Positions 17,301 through 25,795 of a stretch of 45,794 bases of DNA are shown here, piece after piece (the first letter of the stretch is position 1; each line of letters starts with the position of its first letter). The notes beneath the pieces are model-generated. The model was not told where the DNA came from, did no database searches, and saw nothing but the letters and a program-made list of their open reading frames with translations. The translations under genes and the position numbers were made by a program. The stretch covers positions 1 through 45,794 of the forward strand of contig CAZNOX010000015.1 of the NCBI GenBank assembly GCA_964574875.1, given 5' to 3'. The stretch comes from DSCS01 sp035391585 (GTDB lineage Bacteria > Macinerneyibacteriota > Macinerneyibacteria > Macinerneyibacteriales > DSCS01).

Positions 17301-19401
17301 CGATGCCAGCCATGCTTTCTCCAGGAAAGACCTGGGGACGAGCAGGGACTTTACCCTCTACAATAAATTGCGTATCTACTACTTCCCCAAAGAGACGGAG
17401 GGTGATTATTCCTTCACTGTCCGCCTGATGACAAGCCAGGACAACTACTTTGAAAAAAAGGCTTCTGTGCTTCCCGGAGACCTCGGAGCATGGCATTATC
17501 TTGAATTCGATATGGGACGCATTGATGACGCTTCTGAAGGAACAGTGATCGTCGGAGAACCCAATATCAAGAACATCAACTATATCCTCATCGGGGTATC
17601 GGGAGAGAACGGACCCTACAACGGAATCCTCTATGTCAACGATATCCGTCTCGTCGACTCCACGATCCAGGAGGGGATGGCCCGTTCCGCGACGCTCCAG
17701 GTCAATTATAAGAACTATGCCGGAGCTTACTATCAGTACATCAACAAAGACGGGAAATTTGCTCCCATCGGACAGTCTCCGGGGGAGATCAATTCGGTGA
17801 GTCATGCCTTCAGGGGGAACGTCAATTTCGCCAAGTGGTTCTGGGAAGAGAGTGGGATCAATCTTCCCATCAATTTGAGTTATTCCAACAGCCTGAACGA
17901 GACGGATTCAAGTGTCCTCAGCGGAGTGACTTACCGTTCCAGGGGACGGAACGAAAGTGATGCCCTGGGTGTGAATGCGACTCTTTCCAAGGTCAAATGG
18001 CCCACACTCTCCTACTCCTATAACTATTATGAACAGAACGTGGATAATGAGACCAAACCGCTCTATCAGAAGCGGGTCAGCCATGATATCGGCTTGAACT
18101 ATCTTCCGCCGGATGCACGGTTTCTCTTGGTGAACTGGCTTCCGGACTCCTTCTCGTTCAATTATAAGAGAGATACCAATGATTATCTGAACCAGAAAGA
18201 AGAGAATCAGAACACAGACTATATGAAGCTCACAGAAAACTGGCGAGTCCAGGCTAACTGGCTTCCAGTCAAAGGGCTGCGGTCGGCGTTCTCCTATAAT
18301 CTTACGGATCAATGGGATCAGATCGAAGAGCTCTACGTCAACAGAAACCTGGTCTCCTCCTTTGATAATTCTTTTGACAAGAATGTCTGGATCATGGATT
18401 TTTATGCCAAATACAGGGCCCAGTACAAGGAATCCTGGAGTTATGAAAAAGCTATGAATGAGGGAAACTACTCACTCAAGACCTTTGACCTCTCCAATCT
18501 CTACGAGACAAGGCTGACATTTCATCTGATCCGCTATGCCAGGATCATCCCTCTTTTTCAGAAGAAGCTTGATCTCACCTCCTCTTTTAAACTCACAGAT
18601 CGGAGTTATTATGACCTGGTTCCCGGGAAAGCCCATGCCGGTGTCTTTTTAGGGTCGCTGAAGAGCCTTGATGTGGAGGGCGACCCCGACCAGGAGACAT
18701 CGACACAGGTGGTCTCCCTGGAGGCCAAGACAGACTTTATCGACGGAGTCTCCTTCAACCTCAACTATGATCGGACCACAAAGGATACGGATAATGCGGG
18801 AAACATCCAGGAGCAGGAGGTCATCAACTGGCCTGATACCTCTCTCACTCTGAATACGTTCAGAATGATCCCTCTTCTTGCGCGGTTTGACAAATTTGTG
18901 GTCTCGCATTCCCTCTCGTTACGATACAGTGAAAAGGAGACGATGACCTATGGGTATTATTCACAATCATCCCAAAATACCAATTTTTCAGGGGAGTGGA
19001 GGGTTACCTGGAGTGGAAATTTAAATACCAGATGTTATTATAGAAAAAGTTTAGAAGAGTATAGAACGATTTCCTATGAAAGAAATTCAACCAGAAAAGA
19101 GGGAGAAGTCGAAGTCAACTACTTAATTAGAAATTCCAAGCTAATGAAGGGGCTTTTCCGAAAAAATAAGAGCCAAGTCAATACACTTTTGACGCTAAAC
19201 GGAAAAATTCATTTCACACAACAGTTTTATACCGTGGGGACAGATTCCTTTTCTCTGGACTCGATGTTTAAAGGGAAATACGATTTCGGAACGGGGATGA
19301 CCCTTTCGGCTCTTTTAGGATATAATATCTACAGGAGTGAGATCCCCACAAAGGATTATAATGAGATCAAATTGGGAGGAGAGTTTGAGATCCGTTTCTA
19401 A
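14380..19401 (+). CDS. SprA-like giant outer-membrane beta-barrel protein
   Basis: The 1673-residue protein has a signal peptide (MKKAFFLTLLVFLTQVWVSG) and a beta-rich body. Near the N-terminus, the segment around VDYDDTKEME (D138-T142) with QQLQVKVEGVIKNR and ALGDLTLSLP matches the start of SprA, the translocon barrel of the type IX secretion system. VYLEDMESS (659-667) and LYVNDIRLVD (1084-1093) resemble further SprA signatures. Calcium-binding DxDxDG-like turns occur near residue 790. The chain ends in phenylalanine (EIRF), as expected for a BAM-inserted barrel. Flavobacterial SprA is about 2400 residues, so this is a reduced form. Secretion function is inferred. The ATGA overlap with recN suggests translational coupling. 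Confidence 0.8.
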   Translation: MKKAFFLTLLVFLTQVWVSGATLPPPFYYGAEYESLSADFGFDRDLWESSTDTGVAAPREMLSEGLVPDIKIAKDSTIRISGSKRISFEIARKTYPNVSDIADSNYFQSSGSIEPDINQQLQVKVEGVIKNRIFIDVDYDDTKEMEDREHISVVYKGTEDEIVREIALGDLTLSLPKTDFITFNRQLFGAKATLVMGPYSYYGLITKEEGITGSDSFTGYSDMTQHSINNTNYLISPVYLSLQQGIPGIALPLQTGGVYLYYDDGIFNDEDEGRIHTGEFYFEPLNPITDYVVDYDKGVIVLKKSLSSTGTVAMIYTDAGGITYGNPDPAAFSYATLVYSKRNETEYQILRQQFQQKNVYSLGHPDLDINGLTLEIMDLGNKTEITVTAEDSSQKTYSYMYLFGIDRDRDGTPDLAHLKLDDGYLDFSFYDDDLIALSTLQPFNTKQFLSESEPSGIVPDLPPYLDAVRSEIGDGPFVDLMEALDNSGIYEEGSSTPRKYMIYTEYYSPQPVFNLGRFNIIEGSEKVVVNGEVLFRGRDYSIDYLTGTVQILNESVVTENAAVSITFEYRPLMMSKSKTLIGNRLEYNPNEHLSIGATYMDEWMPESNDATIPRLGDETTRHSVYGANINYTLNERDYNILAKAEAAKSLVNPNTYGMVYLEDMESSEQVKSISLSKSSWFIASSPEGFSADNRYIPTYSVSDGSVFDSYNYFTNDYVELSQINSNYGTGDNMILTFRQMPGVGSFTSYATIVSQNGMDLSDYKQLEIWYRVNTGATGTINLDLGYISEDADGDGILDSEDTDENMVLNAGEDIGFPFNLLGSVYPIGELNGVLDTEDLNRNGIMNDSEAVVHYSFDLGDGESPEDNEWHVLTIPLDSAADYNESILKVVKNIRVWGEGFSSGTEFALGRLAVVGTVWEVDEVYPAGSTLEISSISQYDDPNYINLHHEVDKETDRVLEDVSLVMDFDMIPDGADASHAFSRKDLGTSRDFTLYNKLRIYYFPKETEGDYSFTVRLMTSQDNYFEKKASVLPGDLGAWHYLEFDMGRIDDASEGTVIVGEPNIKNINYILIGVSGENGPYNGILYVNDIRLVDSTIQEGMARSATLQVNYKNYAGAYYQYINKDGKFAPIGQSPGEINSVSHAFRGNVNFAKWFWEESGINLPINLSYSNSLNETDSSVLSGVTYRSRGRNESDALGVNATLSKVKWPTLSYSYNYYEQNVDNETKPLYQKRVSHDIGLNYLPPDARFLLVNWLPDSFSFNYKRDTNDYLNQKEENQNTDYMKLTENWRVQANWLPVKGLRSAFSYNLTDQWDQIEELYVNRNLVSSFDNSFDKNVWIMDFYAKYRAQYKESWSYEKAMNEGNYSLKTFDLSNLYETRLTFHLIRYARIIPLFQKKLDLTSSFKLTDRSYYDLVPGKAHAGVFLGSLKSLDVEGDPDQETSTQVVSLEAKTDFIDGVSFNLNYDRTTKDTDNAGNIQEQEVINWPDTSLTLNTFRMIPLLARFDKFVVSHSLSLRYSEKETMTYGYYSQSSQNTNFSGEWRVTWSGNLNTRCYYRKSLEEYRTISYERNSTRKEGEVEVNYLIRNSKLMKGLFRKNKSQVNTLLTLNGKIHFTQQFYTVGTDSFSLDSMFKGKYDFGTGMTLSALLGYNIYRSEIPTKDYNEIKLGGEFEIRF

Positions 19402-21511
19402 AGTGCTTCTTGGAATCATCCTGTTGGCCGGAGTTCTCAATGCGTCAGCGCTGGAGCTGAAAACGGCTGACCCCGGCCCGCGGGCCTCAGTCATCTATGA
19501 GATACCACGGCTTGCGGAGGGGGAGAGGCCCGGGGCTTATCCCGCGGCCTATCTGGGTTATGAACGCCAGATGATCAGCGGGATCCTCCGCGGGCGTGGT
19601 GATTTTAACGGAACCCTGAACTTCGGGTACACGCCCCGTGAGCTTGTCATCCTTCTGCGTATCCATGACAATGAGATCGTGGACGACTCTCTCCGGGAAA
19701 ATGACAGTTTTACCCTGGTGCTTTCTCTGGACGGCTACCCTGAGCGGAAGATCCATTGGGACAGCAGCGGGATGACAGAGACAGTTCCTTCGGGTGCGGG
19801 ACATGTCCGCGTGGAACGGGCCGCTCAGCAAGACAGGGTGTATCTCATCTCCTTTCCCTGGGGCTCCTGGCCTCTTCTTCAGCATAGGCCTTACCGCCTG
19901 CAGCTGTGGGCTTATGACAATGATGACTGGGGACAAAAGATCATGAGGCTTCAGGAGCAGCCCCTGGAGTTGGTGCTGAGCCCTCCCCTCCCGGGAGAAG
20001 AGACGGCTCTGGCCGCAGGGCGTTTTTATCTTCGCTCTGAAGACAGCCTGACTCTCTTCGGAGAATTTTATTCACCGAAAAGAGAGACGCGCCCGATCAC
20101 GTTCAGGATCAACGGACGGGAGATCTCCCGCTCCTTCCTTCTCGAAGAAGGGCGGACTCCTTTCGAACTGGTTCTCGCTCCCGGTGAATGGAAAGAAAAG
20201 ACCCTTGTGGAGTGGGATTCGCCGGAAGGCTCCCGCTCTCTTCTCTTTGATGTGGTCATTGTCAACGACAATCGTCTTCCCGTCCGGTCAGATCAGGATA
20301 TCGCTGATAATGCCTTTTTACAGAGTCATGCTGTGACCCGGTACGGGCTCCTGTTCAAAACGCCCTACGAGATCTTTACTATGCCCGGCCGCGACGGGAC
20401 CTGCCGATGGGTGATCACCGGATCCTACGAAAAGGCCTGCAGGCTTCTCAGGGCTGCTCAGGAAGGGTACCGGGGAGGACTCTCTGTTTATGTCTACCCC
20501 CAGGGAAGTCCCGCACCTCTGGCTCCTGACTTTGCTTCTCTTTGGGAAGAGAGTGGAGCGGAGTCTCTTTTTCTGGAAGGAGAAGCGGGGAGAGTCTTCC
20601 TGGATATGATCAAAAACGGGCCGGCCTCCACCAGGCCGTCTCTTCATCTCATCCATATCCAGGATCCCGGGTCGTTCCTTTATGACCCTCAGGTGGATTC
20701 TCTTCGAAGCTACCAGGTCACCCTCTGGGAGGGGCAGCCGATGCAGGGGATCGCGTATCCTGATTTTTTCCGTATCAGGGCTCTCCCGGACAACAATGAC
20801 CTCAGAGCCTTTTTGTCAGAGACAGAAGGCCTCCCGGGAGAGGAGAAGCCCTTTTTCCTCAGATCGACGTCTCTGACTCATAATCGCATGGGACACATGG
20901 AGATCTATGAACTGCTCCATTACGAGATCCCCTTTTTCTCTGCCAGCCTGGATCCCGGCCATAACCCTCAGGAGATCTTCACGGAGAATATCCGGTATTT
21001 TACTTATCCCGTGGGAGAGGGGCAGGAGGCTCTTCTTCTTAACGGGAAGTCTTATCCTGTTTTCCCGGGACATCTCAACCGCTTTTCACTGGATGAAAAA
21101 AACAATGTCTGGAATATCTTTGTGAGTGAGTCCATTGTCTTGCCGGCTGTCAAAGATTTTTTTTCTGGGCCTGTGTCGTCTTTCGATAAAGAGACAGCAC
21201 GGAAGATGAAAGAGATGACCGGTTACGAACCTCCTGTGGCTCAAGGCCCCCGGCTTCTCTATTGGGGGAAAACCCTCCCCGGGGAGCTGAAATCGTCTTT
21301 TCAGATCACCATAGACGACGATGACGTCACGACGATGAACGGCAACAGGATCAGGCTGGATGAACTCTTTCTCATCGTCTTTGAGGAGGAGGGACGCCTG
21401 CTTCTCTGGATGACGGCAGACCCCTCAGGGCTCTTTTCCGCTCCTTCGAACTATATCGTCTTTGACGATGACGGACAGATCACCCGGCTCGGGGGAGTGA
21501 TGCCCCGGTGA
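19385..21511 (+). CDS. Unknown secreted protein with an N-terminal CBM9-like sandwich
   Basis: From TTG 19385 the 708-residue product starts with a good signal peptide (MRSVSKVLLGIILLAG, cleavage near NASA). GGAGG ends five bases before that TTG; an upstream ATG at 19361 would bury the signal. Residues 55-180, with LRIHDNEIVDD and NDSFTLVLSLDG, resemble the beta-sandwich of CBM9-like domains. A second beta-rich stretch runs to about 300. The remaining 400 residues match nothing I recognise. The gene overlaps the SprA-like gene by 17 bases, and dtd by four. It may be a periplasmic or surface partner of that barrel, but this rests on position only. No type IX C-terminal signal was recognised. 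Confidence 0.7.
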   Translation: MRSVSKVLLGIILLAGVLNASALELKTADPGPRASVIYEIPRLAEGERPGAYPAAYLGYERQMISGILRGRGDFNGTLNFGYTPRELVILLRIHDNEIVDDSLRENDSFTLVLSLDGYPERKIHWDSSGMTETVPSGAGHVRVERAAQQDRVYLISFPWGSWPLLQHRPYRLQLWAYDNDDWGQKIMRLQEQPLELVLSPPLPGEETALAAGRFYLRSEDSLTLFGEFYSPKRETRPITFRINGREISRSFLLEEGRTPFELVLAPGEWKEKTLVEWDSPEGSRSLLFDVVIVNDNRLPVRSDQDIADNAFLQSHAVTRYGLLFKTPYEIFTMPGRDGTCRWVITGSYEKACRLLRAAQEGYRGGLSVYVYPQGSPAPLAPDFASLWEESGAESLFLEGEAGRVFLDMIKNGPASTRPSLHLIHIQDPGSFLYDPQVDSLRSYQVTLWEGQPMQGIAYPDFFRIRALPDNNDLRAFLSETEGLPGEEKPFFLRSTSLTHNRMGHMEIYELLHYEIPFFSASLDPGHNPQEIFTENIRYFTYPVGEGQEALLLNGKSYPVFPGHLNRFSLDEKNNVWNIFVSESIVLPAVKDFFSGPVSSFDKETARKMKEMTGYEPPVAQGPRLLYWGKTLPGELKSSFQITIDDDDVTTMNGNRIRLDELFLIVFEEEGRLLLWMTADPSGLFSAPSNYIVFDDDGQITRLGGVMPR

Positions 21512-21957
21512 AAGCTCTGATCCAGCGTGTGAGCCGGGCCTCTGTCACCGTCCGGGGTGTCTCTACAGGAGCGATCGGGAAAGGGCTTCTTGTTTTCCTC
21601 GGCGTCGCTCCGGAGGATACCCCCGATGATGTCACGACGCTCCTTCACAAGATCCTTCATCTTCGCATTTTCGAAGATGACCGGGGAAAGATGAATCTCT
21701 CCCTTGAACAGGCCCGGGGAGCGCTTCTTGTGGTCTCTCAGTTTACATTGCTGGCTGATACCTCCCGCGGGAACCGGCCCTCTTTTACTGCTGCAGCATC
21801 TCCGGAGAAGGCCAGAAACCTCTACGATCTTTTTCTCAGCCAGGCTGCCGCCCGGGGAACGGTTCCGGTGGCTTCAGGTTCTTTCGGCGCCCACATGGAT
21901 GTGGAACTGGTCAATGACGGGCCGGTGACGCTGATGCTGGAAAGCGGGAAACGATGA
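21508..21957 (+). CDS. dtd: D-aminoacyl-tRNA deacylase
   Basis: Dtd hydrolyses D-aminoacyl-tRNAs and mischarged glycyl-tRNA(Ala), preventing wrong residues from entering proteins. The 149-residue length is the family norm. Signature elements are the opening KALIQRVSRASVTV, the catalytic-site SQFTLLAD, and the Gly-cisPro motif in NDGPVTLMLES. The start is GTG, overlapping the previous stop as GTGA. The protein is cytosolic and probably cotranslated with maf, whose start overlaps its stop by four bases. Confidence 0.95.
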   Translation: MKALIQRVSRASVTVRGVSTGAIGKGLLVFLGVAPEDTPDDVTTLLHKILHLRIFEDDRGKMNLSLEQARGALLVVSQFTLLADTSRGNRPSFTAAASPEKARNLYDLFLSQAAARGTVPVASGSFGAHMDVELVNDGPVTLMLESGKR

Positions 21958-22541
21958 TCCCTCATTTCATCCTTGGATCGGCTTCACCCCGCCGGAGGGA
22001 CCTCTTTCAGCGCCTGGGGCTTTCCTTTACGGTTCATCCCGTTGATGTCCATGAAGAGTCCCATCTGCAGCATGGACGTCCTTCGCGAACAGTGCTGGAT
22101 ATTGCCCGGGAAAAGATGGCGGCGTTAGTGAAGGAGGGGCCTTTCACCGAGGACTCTGTCCTTGTGACAGCGGATACCATTGTCTGCTACCGTGGTGGCA
22201 TTCTCGGGAAACCCCGCTCACGCGAGGAAGCCGGCAAGATGCTCCGGCACCTGTCCGGCCATGGTCATCAAGTCTACACCGGGGTCGCCATCCGCCGCGG
22301 GGAGAAGTCGAGAGCCTTTTACGAGAAGACACGGGTCCGCTTTATGCCGCTTTCCGATGACCTGATCAGACGATACCTGGAGACAGGGGAGTATGAGGGA
22401 AAGGCCGGAGCCTATGCTATCCAGGGAAAAGGAGCATTTTTCATCTCTTCTGTCCGGGGAGACTACTATAATGTCGTCGGATTTCCCGTGAACGCTTTTA
22501 TCGGTCATCTTTGGCGCCATTTCGGAGTGGCTCTCTTATGA
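21954..22541 (+). CDS. maf: Maf-family nucleoside triphosphate pyrophosphatase
   Basis: Maf proteins hydrolyse dTTP/UTP or modified nucleotides to monophosphates, cleaning the nucleotide pool, and have been linked to septum control in some bacteria. The 195-residue protein shows the family motifs LGSASPRRRDL at the N-terminus, the metal-site TADTIV (about residue 70) and GKPRSREEA. The later YTGVAIRRG and GKAGAYAIQG segments are also present. Which of the Maf or YhdE-type substrates it prefers is not clear from sequence. The start overlaps dtd (ATGA), and its stop overlaps rsmB. Confidence 0.93.
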   Translation: MIPHFILGSASPRRRDLFQRLGLSFTVHPVDVHEESHLQHGRPSRTVLDIAREKMAALVKEGPFTEDSVLVTADTIVCYRGGILGKPRSREEAGKMLRHLSGHGHQVYTGVAIRRGEKSRAFYEKTRVRFMPLSDDLIRRYLETGEYEGKAGAYAIQGKGAFFISSVRGDYYNVVGFPVNAFIGHLWRHFGVALL

Positions 22542-23839
22542 CTGATGAGCGCCTGGAGCTTGTGAAGATCCTTCTGAAGTGGCAGAAGACTCTTTATATC
22601 AACAGGATTCTGGAAGAGAAGCCGCTCTCTCCCTTTGTCCTTTTTCATGCCCGGGGTGTCATTGAGAACCTTCTCTATCTGGACCATGCCATGGCCCCGT
22701 TTGTCCGCAATGATCCCGGAAACGAGGCCCGCTGGATCCTGCGCCTGGCGTTTCATGAACTTCTTTTCAGCGACAAGAGCGAAGATTATGCGGCCACTAA
22801 CGAAGCTGTCCGCCTTGCCGGGCGTTTTGCCCCGTCAAAAAAGGGGTTCGTGAATGCTGTTATCCGCAACTTTCTCCGCCAGGGGAAGGCGGTCACTCTT
22901 CCCCGGGATCCGGTGGAGGGCCTCTCGGTGAAGTTTTCTCTTCCTCTGTGGATCACCAGACTCCTGGCCGGCCAATACGGGACAGGGACTCTTGAAGGGA
23001 TCCTCTCCTCGTTTCGCAGGCGCAGGGACTATGATATCCGGATCAATCTGGACCTCACAGATCATTCCACTTATAAAAAACGTCTTGAAGAAGCCTCGGT
23101 CTCTTTTGCAGAGTGGCCCGGAGAGTGGGACGGAGCTTTTCGGATCCTGGGACATCACGGCCCCGGGGATCTTCCCGGTTACAGAGAGGGTCTCTTTTTT
23201 GTCCAGGATCTCGGAGCTCAGATCGCTGCTTCTCTTCTTCTTCCTGTTTGTGGGCCTGTTTTGGATGTGGGGAGTGCTCCCGGCGGAAAGCTGATGTTTT
23301 TGGCGCCTTTTTTGAAAAAAAGTGAAGTCGAGGCGCTGGATATCTCAGCACGGCGGATCAAACGCCTTTCTGAGAATCTGAACCGTCTCCGGATTCCCCT
23401 TCCCCGCATGACAACGCAGGATTTCCTCAAATATGAACCCGGGCACCTCTACAGCAGGATCTTTCTTGATGTCCCTTGTTCCGGCCTGGGAGTCTTGTCA
23501 AAAAAGTGCGATATCGCCTATCGGCTCTCTCCCGAAGCCCTGGAGTCTCTCAAGTCCGTTCAGCGTGATTTTCTGGATAAGGCCCTGACCCTTCTCGCCC
23601 CCGGGGGGGAACTGGTCTACAGTACGTGTACCATCAATCAGGAAGAGAATGACGGCCAGGTCGAAGCGTTTCTCTCACGTCACGGTTCGCAAGTGACGCT
23701 TGTGGATCCTTCAGGGAGAAAACATTTGAATGAGCTTCCCTTCCGTGATATAGTGTTCAGGCAAGGGGTGTATCGGTCCCTGCCGCCGGAGTTTCCCGGA
23801 GACGGGATGTTTGGAGCTGTCTTGCAGAGGAGGGCCTGA
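22538..23839 (+). CDS. rsmB: RsmB-like 16S rRNA m5C methyltransferase
   Basis: RsmB (Fmu/Sun) makes m5C967 in 16S rRNA. The 433-residue protein has an N-terminal NusB-like RNA-binding domain (about 1-130, with ILRLAFHELLFSD) and a C-terminal SAM methyltransferase domain. The latter has VLDVGSAPGGK, the motif DVPCSGLGVL with C314, and YSTCT with C364. The second is the catalytic nucleophile and the first assists release. DVPCSG replaces the more common DAPCSG. The ATG at 22538 forms an ATGA overlap with maf; an earlier in-frame start at 22511 would only add maf-coding sequence. rpe follows directly, as in many genomes. Confidence 0.92.
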   Translation: MTDERLELVKILLKWQKTLYINRILEEKPLSPFVLFHARGVIENLLYLDHAMAPFVRNDPGNEARWILRLAFHELLFSDKSEDYAATNEAVRLAGRFAPSKKGFVNAVIRNFLRQGKAVTLPRDPVEGLSVKFSLPLWITRLLAGQYGTGTLEGILSSFRRRRDYDIRINLDLTDHSTYKKRLEEASVSFAEWPGEWDGAFRILGHHGPGDLPGYREGLFFVQDLGAQIAASLLLPVCGPVLDVGSAPGGKLMFLAPFLKKSEVEALDISARRIKRLSENLNRLRIPLPRMTTQDFLKYEPGHLYSRIFLDVPCSGLGVLSKKCDIAYRLSPEALESLKSVQRDFLDKALTLLAPGGELVYSTCTINQEENDGQVEAFLSRHGSQVTLVDPSGRKHLNELPFRDIVFRQGVYRSLPPEFPGDGMFGAVLQRRA

Positions 23840-24484
23840 ATGAAAAACAAGATCTCCGCCTCGATCCTGAATGCGGATTTTTCCTGTCTCAACGGCGATA
23901 TTCAATCTGTCATCCATCATATCGATGAGATCCATTGTGATGTCATGGACGGCCATTTTGTTCACAACATCTCTTTCGGAGCTCCTCTGGTGCAAGCGGT
24001 GAGGAGTGCTTTTCCCCAAGCGGTCATCGATACCCACCTGATGATCTCAGACCCGGAACAATACAGAGAGGATTTTATCAAAGCCGGAAGTGATATCCTT
24101 GTTTTTCACTACGAGGCCACTCCGCATGCCTACATCACACTCAAACGGATCAAAGAGGCCGGTATCCGGGCAGGGATCTCCGTGACCCCGGCTACCGAGA
24201 TCTCCCTTCTTGAGCCTCTGGTGCCTTTCCTGGACCGGGTCCTTATTATGACCGTGGAACCCGGATTCGGGGGACAGCAGTTTATCCCTGAGATGCTTCC
24301 CAAGATCAGGAAAGCCCGGGCCCTCTTCGGAGAGATCGATATCCAGGTGGACGGAGGGATCAATGAGAAGACACTTCCGGAAGCCCTGAACGCCGGAGCC
24401 AACGTCTTTGTGGTCGGCTCCTATCTTTTTAACAGTGACGATAAGAGTGAGAGAGCGGCAAGACTCCGTTCTCTTTTGGATTAA
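23840..24484 (+). CDS. rpe: Ribulose-phosphate 3-epimerase
   Basis: Rpe interconverts ribulose 5-phosphate and xylulose 5-phosphate in the pentose phosphate pathway. The 214-residue TIM-barrel protein has SASILNADF at the N-terminus, the metal-ligand segments HCDVMDGHFV and DTHLMI, the phosphate-binding PGFGGQQF, and IQVDGGIN with VVGSYLF near the end. The start codon follows the rsmB stop with no gap. AGGAGG within the last rsmB codons provides the ribosome-binding site. Everything appears intact and standard in length. Confidence 0.95.
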   Translation: MKNKISASILNADFSCLNGDIQSVIHHIDEIHCDVMDGHFVHNISFGAPLVQAVRSAFPQAVIDTHLMISDPEQYREDFIKAGSDILVFHYEATPHAYITLKRIKEAGIRAGISVTPATEISLLEPLVPFLDRVLIMTVEPGFGGQQFIPEMLPKIRKARALFGEIDIQVDGGINEKTLPEALNAGANVFVVGSYLFNSDDKSERAARLRSLLD

Positions 24485-24502
24485 TCCATTAAAGGAGGGG
24501 TT

Positions 24503-25735
24503 ATGTTATCTGATATTGAAAGACTTTACTCTGTCAACGCTATGAACATGAAACGTTCCGTGATCCGCGATCTTCTGAAACTCACAGCCAAACCCGAGAT
24601 CATCTCCTTCGCCGGGGGTCTTCCGGCTTCGGAAACATTTCCCGTGGATGACCTGAAACCCATCGTCGCGGAAGTCCTGGTAAAAGAGGGGACCAAGGCT
24701 TTGCAGTACGGGACCACAGAAGGGGACGACGTCCTTCGTGAGCAGATCATCAAGTTTATGGCAGCAGACGGTGTAACGGGACTGACAAAAGAGAATATCC
24801 TTATTGTGAGTGCTTCTCAGCAGGCTCTGGATATGACATGCAAGCTTTTTGTCAACCCCAATGACCCGGTGATCATCGGACTGCCGTCTTACGTGGGGAC
24901 CATCAGTGCCATGCGGAGTTACAGTGCGCGGACTGTAGGGATCCCTGTCCTCGACGACGGGATGGATATGGATAAACTGGAATCGGAGATCAAAAGGCTT
25001 ATCAAGGAGTGCGGCCCGCCCAAGTTTATCTATGTGATCCCCGACTTTCAGAACCCTGCCGGGATCACCCTGACCCTGGAAAAGAGAAAACGCCTTCTGG
25101 AGATCGCCTATAAATACCAGGTTTTGATCATCGAAGACTCCCCCTACCGTAGCCTCCGTTATGACGGAGAGGCTGTGCCTTCGATCTATTCCCTGGACAA
25201 AGAAGGGCACACCATAGGCCTTTATACATTTTCAAAGATCTTCTGTCCCGGATTCCGTCTGGGATGGATCGTCGGGCCTGCTGAGATCATCAACAAGTTT
25301 GTCGTCTCCAAACAGGCCATGGACCTCTGTACTCCGCCCTTTTCTCAGAAGATCGCCGCCTACTATATGAAAGAGGGGCTTCTTGAGGAACGGATCAAGA
25401 AGAATGTGGAACTCTACAAGGTCAAGAAAGATGCCATGCTCGCCGCGCTGGACAAGTACATGCCCAAAAGAGACGACCTGACATGGACAAAACCCGAAGG
25501 GGGGATGTTCCTCTGGCTGAGAACACCTGAGTTCATCAATATGGACGATCTTTTCTATAAAGCCCTGGAGAATAATGTGGCCTATGTCATCGGAAGCGCT
25601 TTCTTTGTCAACGACGGCGGGAAAAACACCTGCCGCCTCAACTTTTCCTACCCGTCACTGGAAGAGATCGACGAAGGGATCAAAAGGCTGAGCACGGTTA
25701 TCAAAGAGGCTCTAAAAGAGTATGAGGGGAAATAA
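24503..25735 (+). CDS. PLP-dependent aminotransferase, 2-aminoadipate (LysN/Aro8) type
   Basis: The 410-residue protein is a fold-type I aminotransferase. The PLP-binding lysine is K245 in TFSKIFCPGFRLGW. Other markers are SFAGGLPASETFP near the N-terminus, SASQQALDM, PDFQNPAG and EDSPYRSLRYDG. These are typical of the group that includes 2-aminoadipate aminotransferases and the catalytic half of MocR regulators; there is no DNA-binding domain here. Candidates are transamination of aromatic, branched-chain or aminoadipate substrates, and the sequence alone does not decide. AGGAGG precedes the ATG by six bases. It is the last gene of the packed cluster. Confidence 0.9.
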   Translation: MLSDIERLYSVNAMNMKRSVIRDLLKLTAKPEIISFAGGLPASETFPVDDLKPIVAEVLVKEGTKALQYGTTEGDDVLREQIIKFMAADGVTGLTKENILIVSASQQALDMTCKLFVNPNDPVIIGLPSYVGTISAMRSYSARTVGIPVLDDGMDMDKLESEIKRLIKECGPPKFIYVIPDFQNPAGITLTLEKRKRLLEIAYKYQVLIIEDSPYRSLRYDGEAVPSIYSLDKEGHTIGLYTFSKIFCPGFRLGWIVGPAEIINKFVVSKQAMDLCTPPFSQKIAAYYMKEGLLEERIKKNVELYKVKKDAMLAALDKYMPKRDDLTWTKPEGGMFLWLRTPEFINMDDLFYKALENNVAYVIGSAFFVNDGGKNTCRLNFSYPSLEEIDEGIKRLSTVIKEALKEYEGK

Positions 25736-25739
25736 TATA

Positions 25740-25768
25740 TTGACACTGACTGTTTTTTTAAGTAAAAT
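25740..25768 (+). promoter_or_regulatory. Strong sigma70 promoter of the lipoprotein gene
   Basis: A perfect TTGACA -35 box (25740-25745) and a TAAAAT -10 box (25763-25768) are exactly 17 bases apart, in AT-rich sequence. This is the best consensus promoter in the window. It lies four bases after the aminotransferase stop and 28 bases before the lipoprotein start. Confidence 0.8.
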
Positions 25769-25795
25769 CTTAGAAAAATACAGAAGGGGGATTAT

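Noticed and set aside
24478..24487. GGATTAATCC palindrome at the end of rpe
   Set aside because: Ten bases overlapping a stop codon is too little evidence for an operator, and no T-tract follows.
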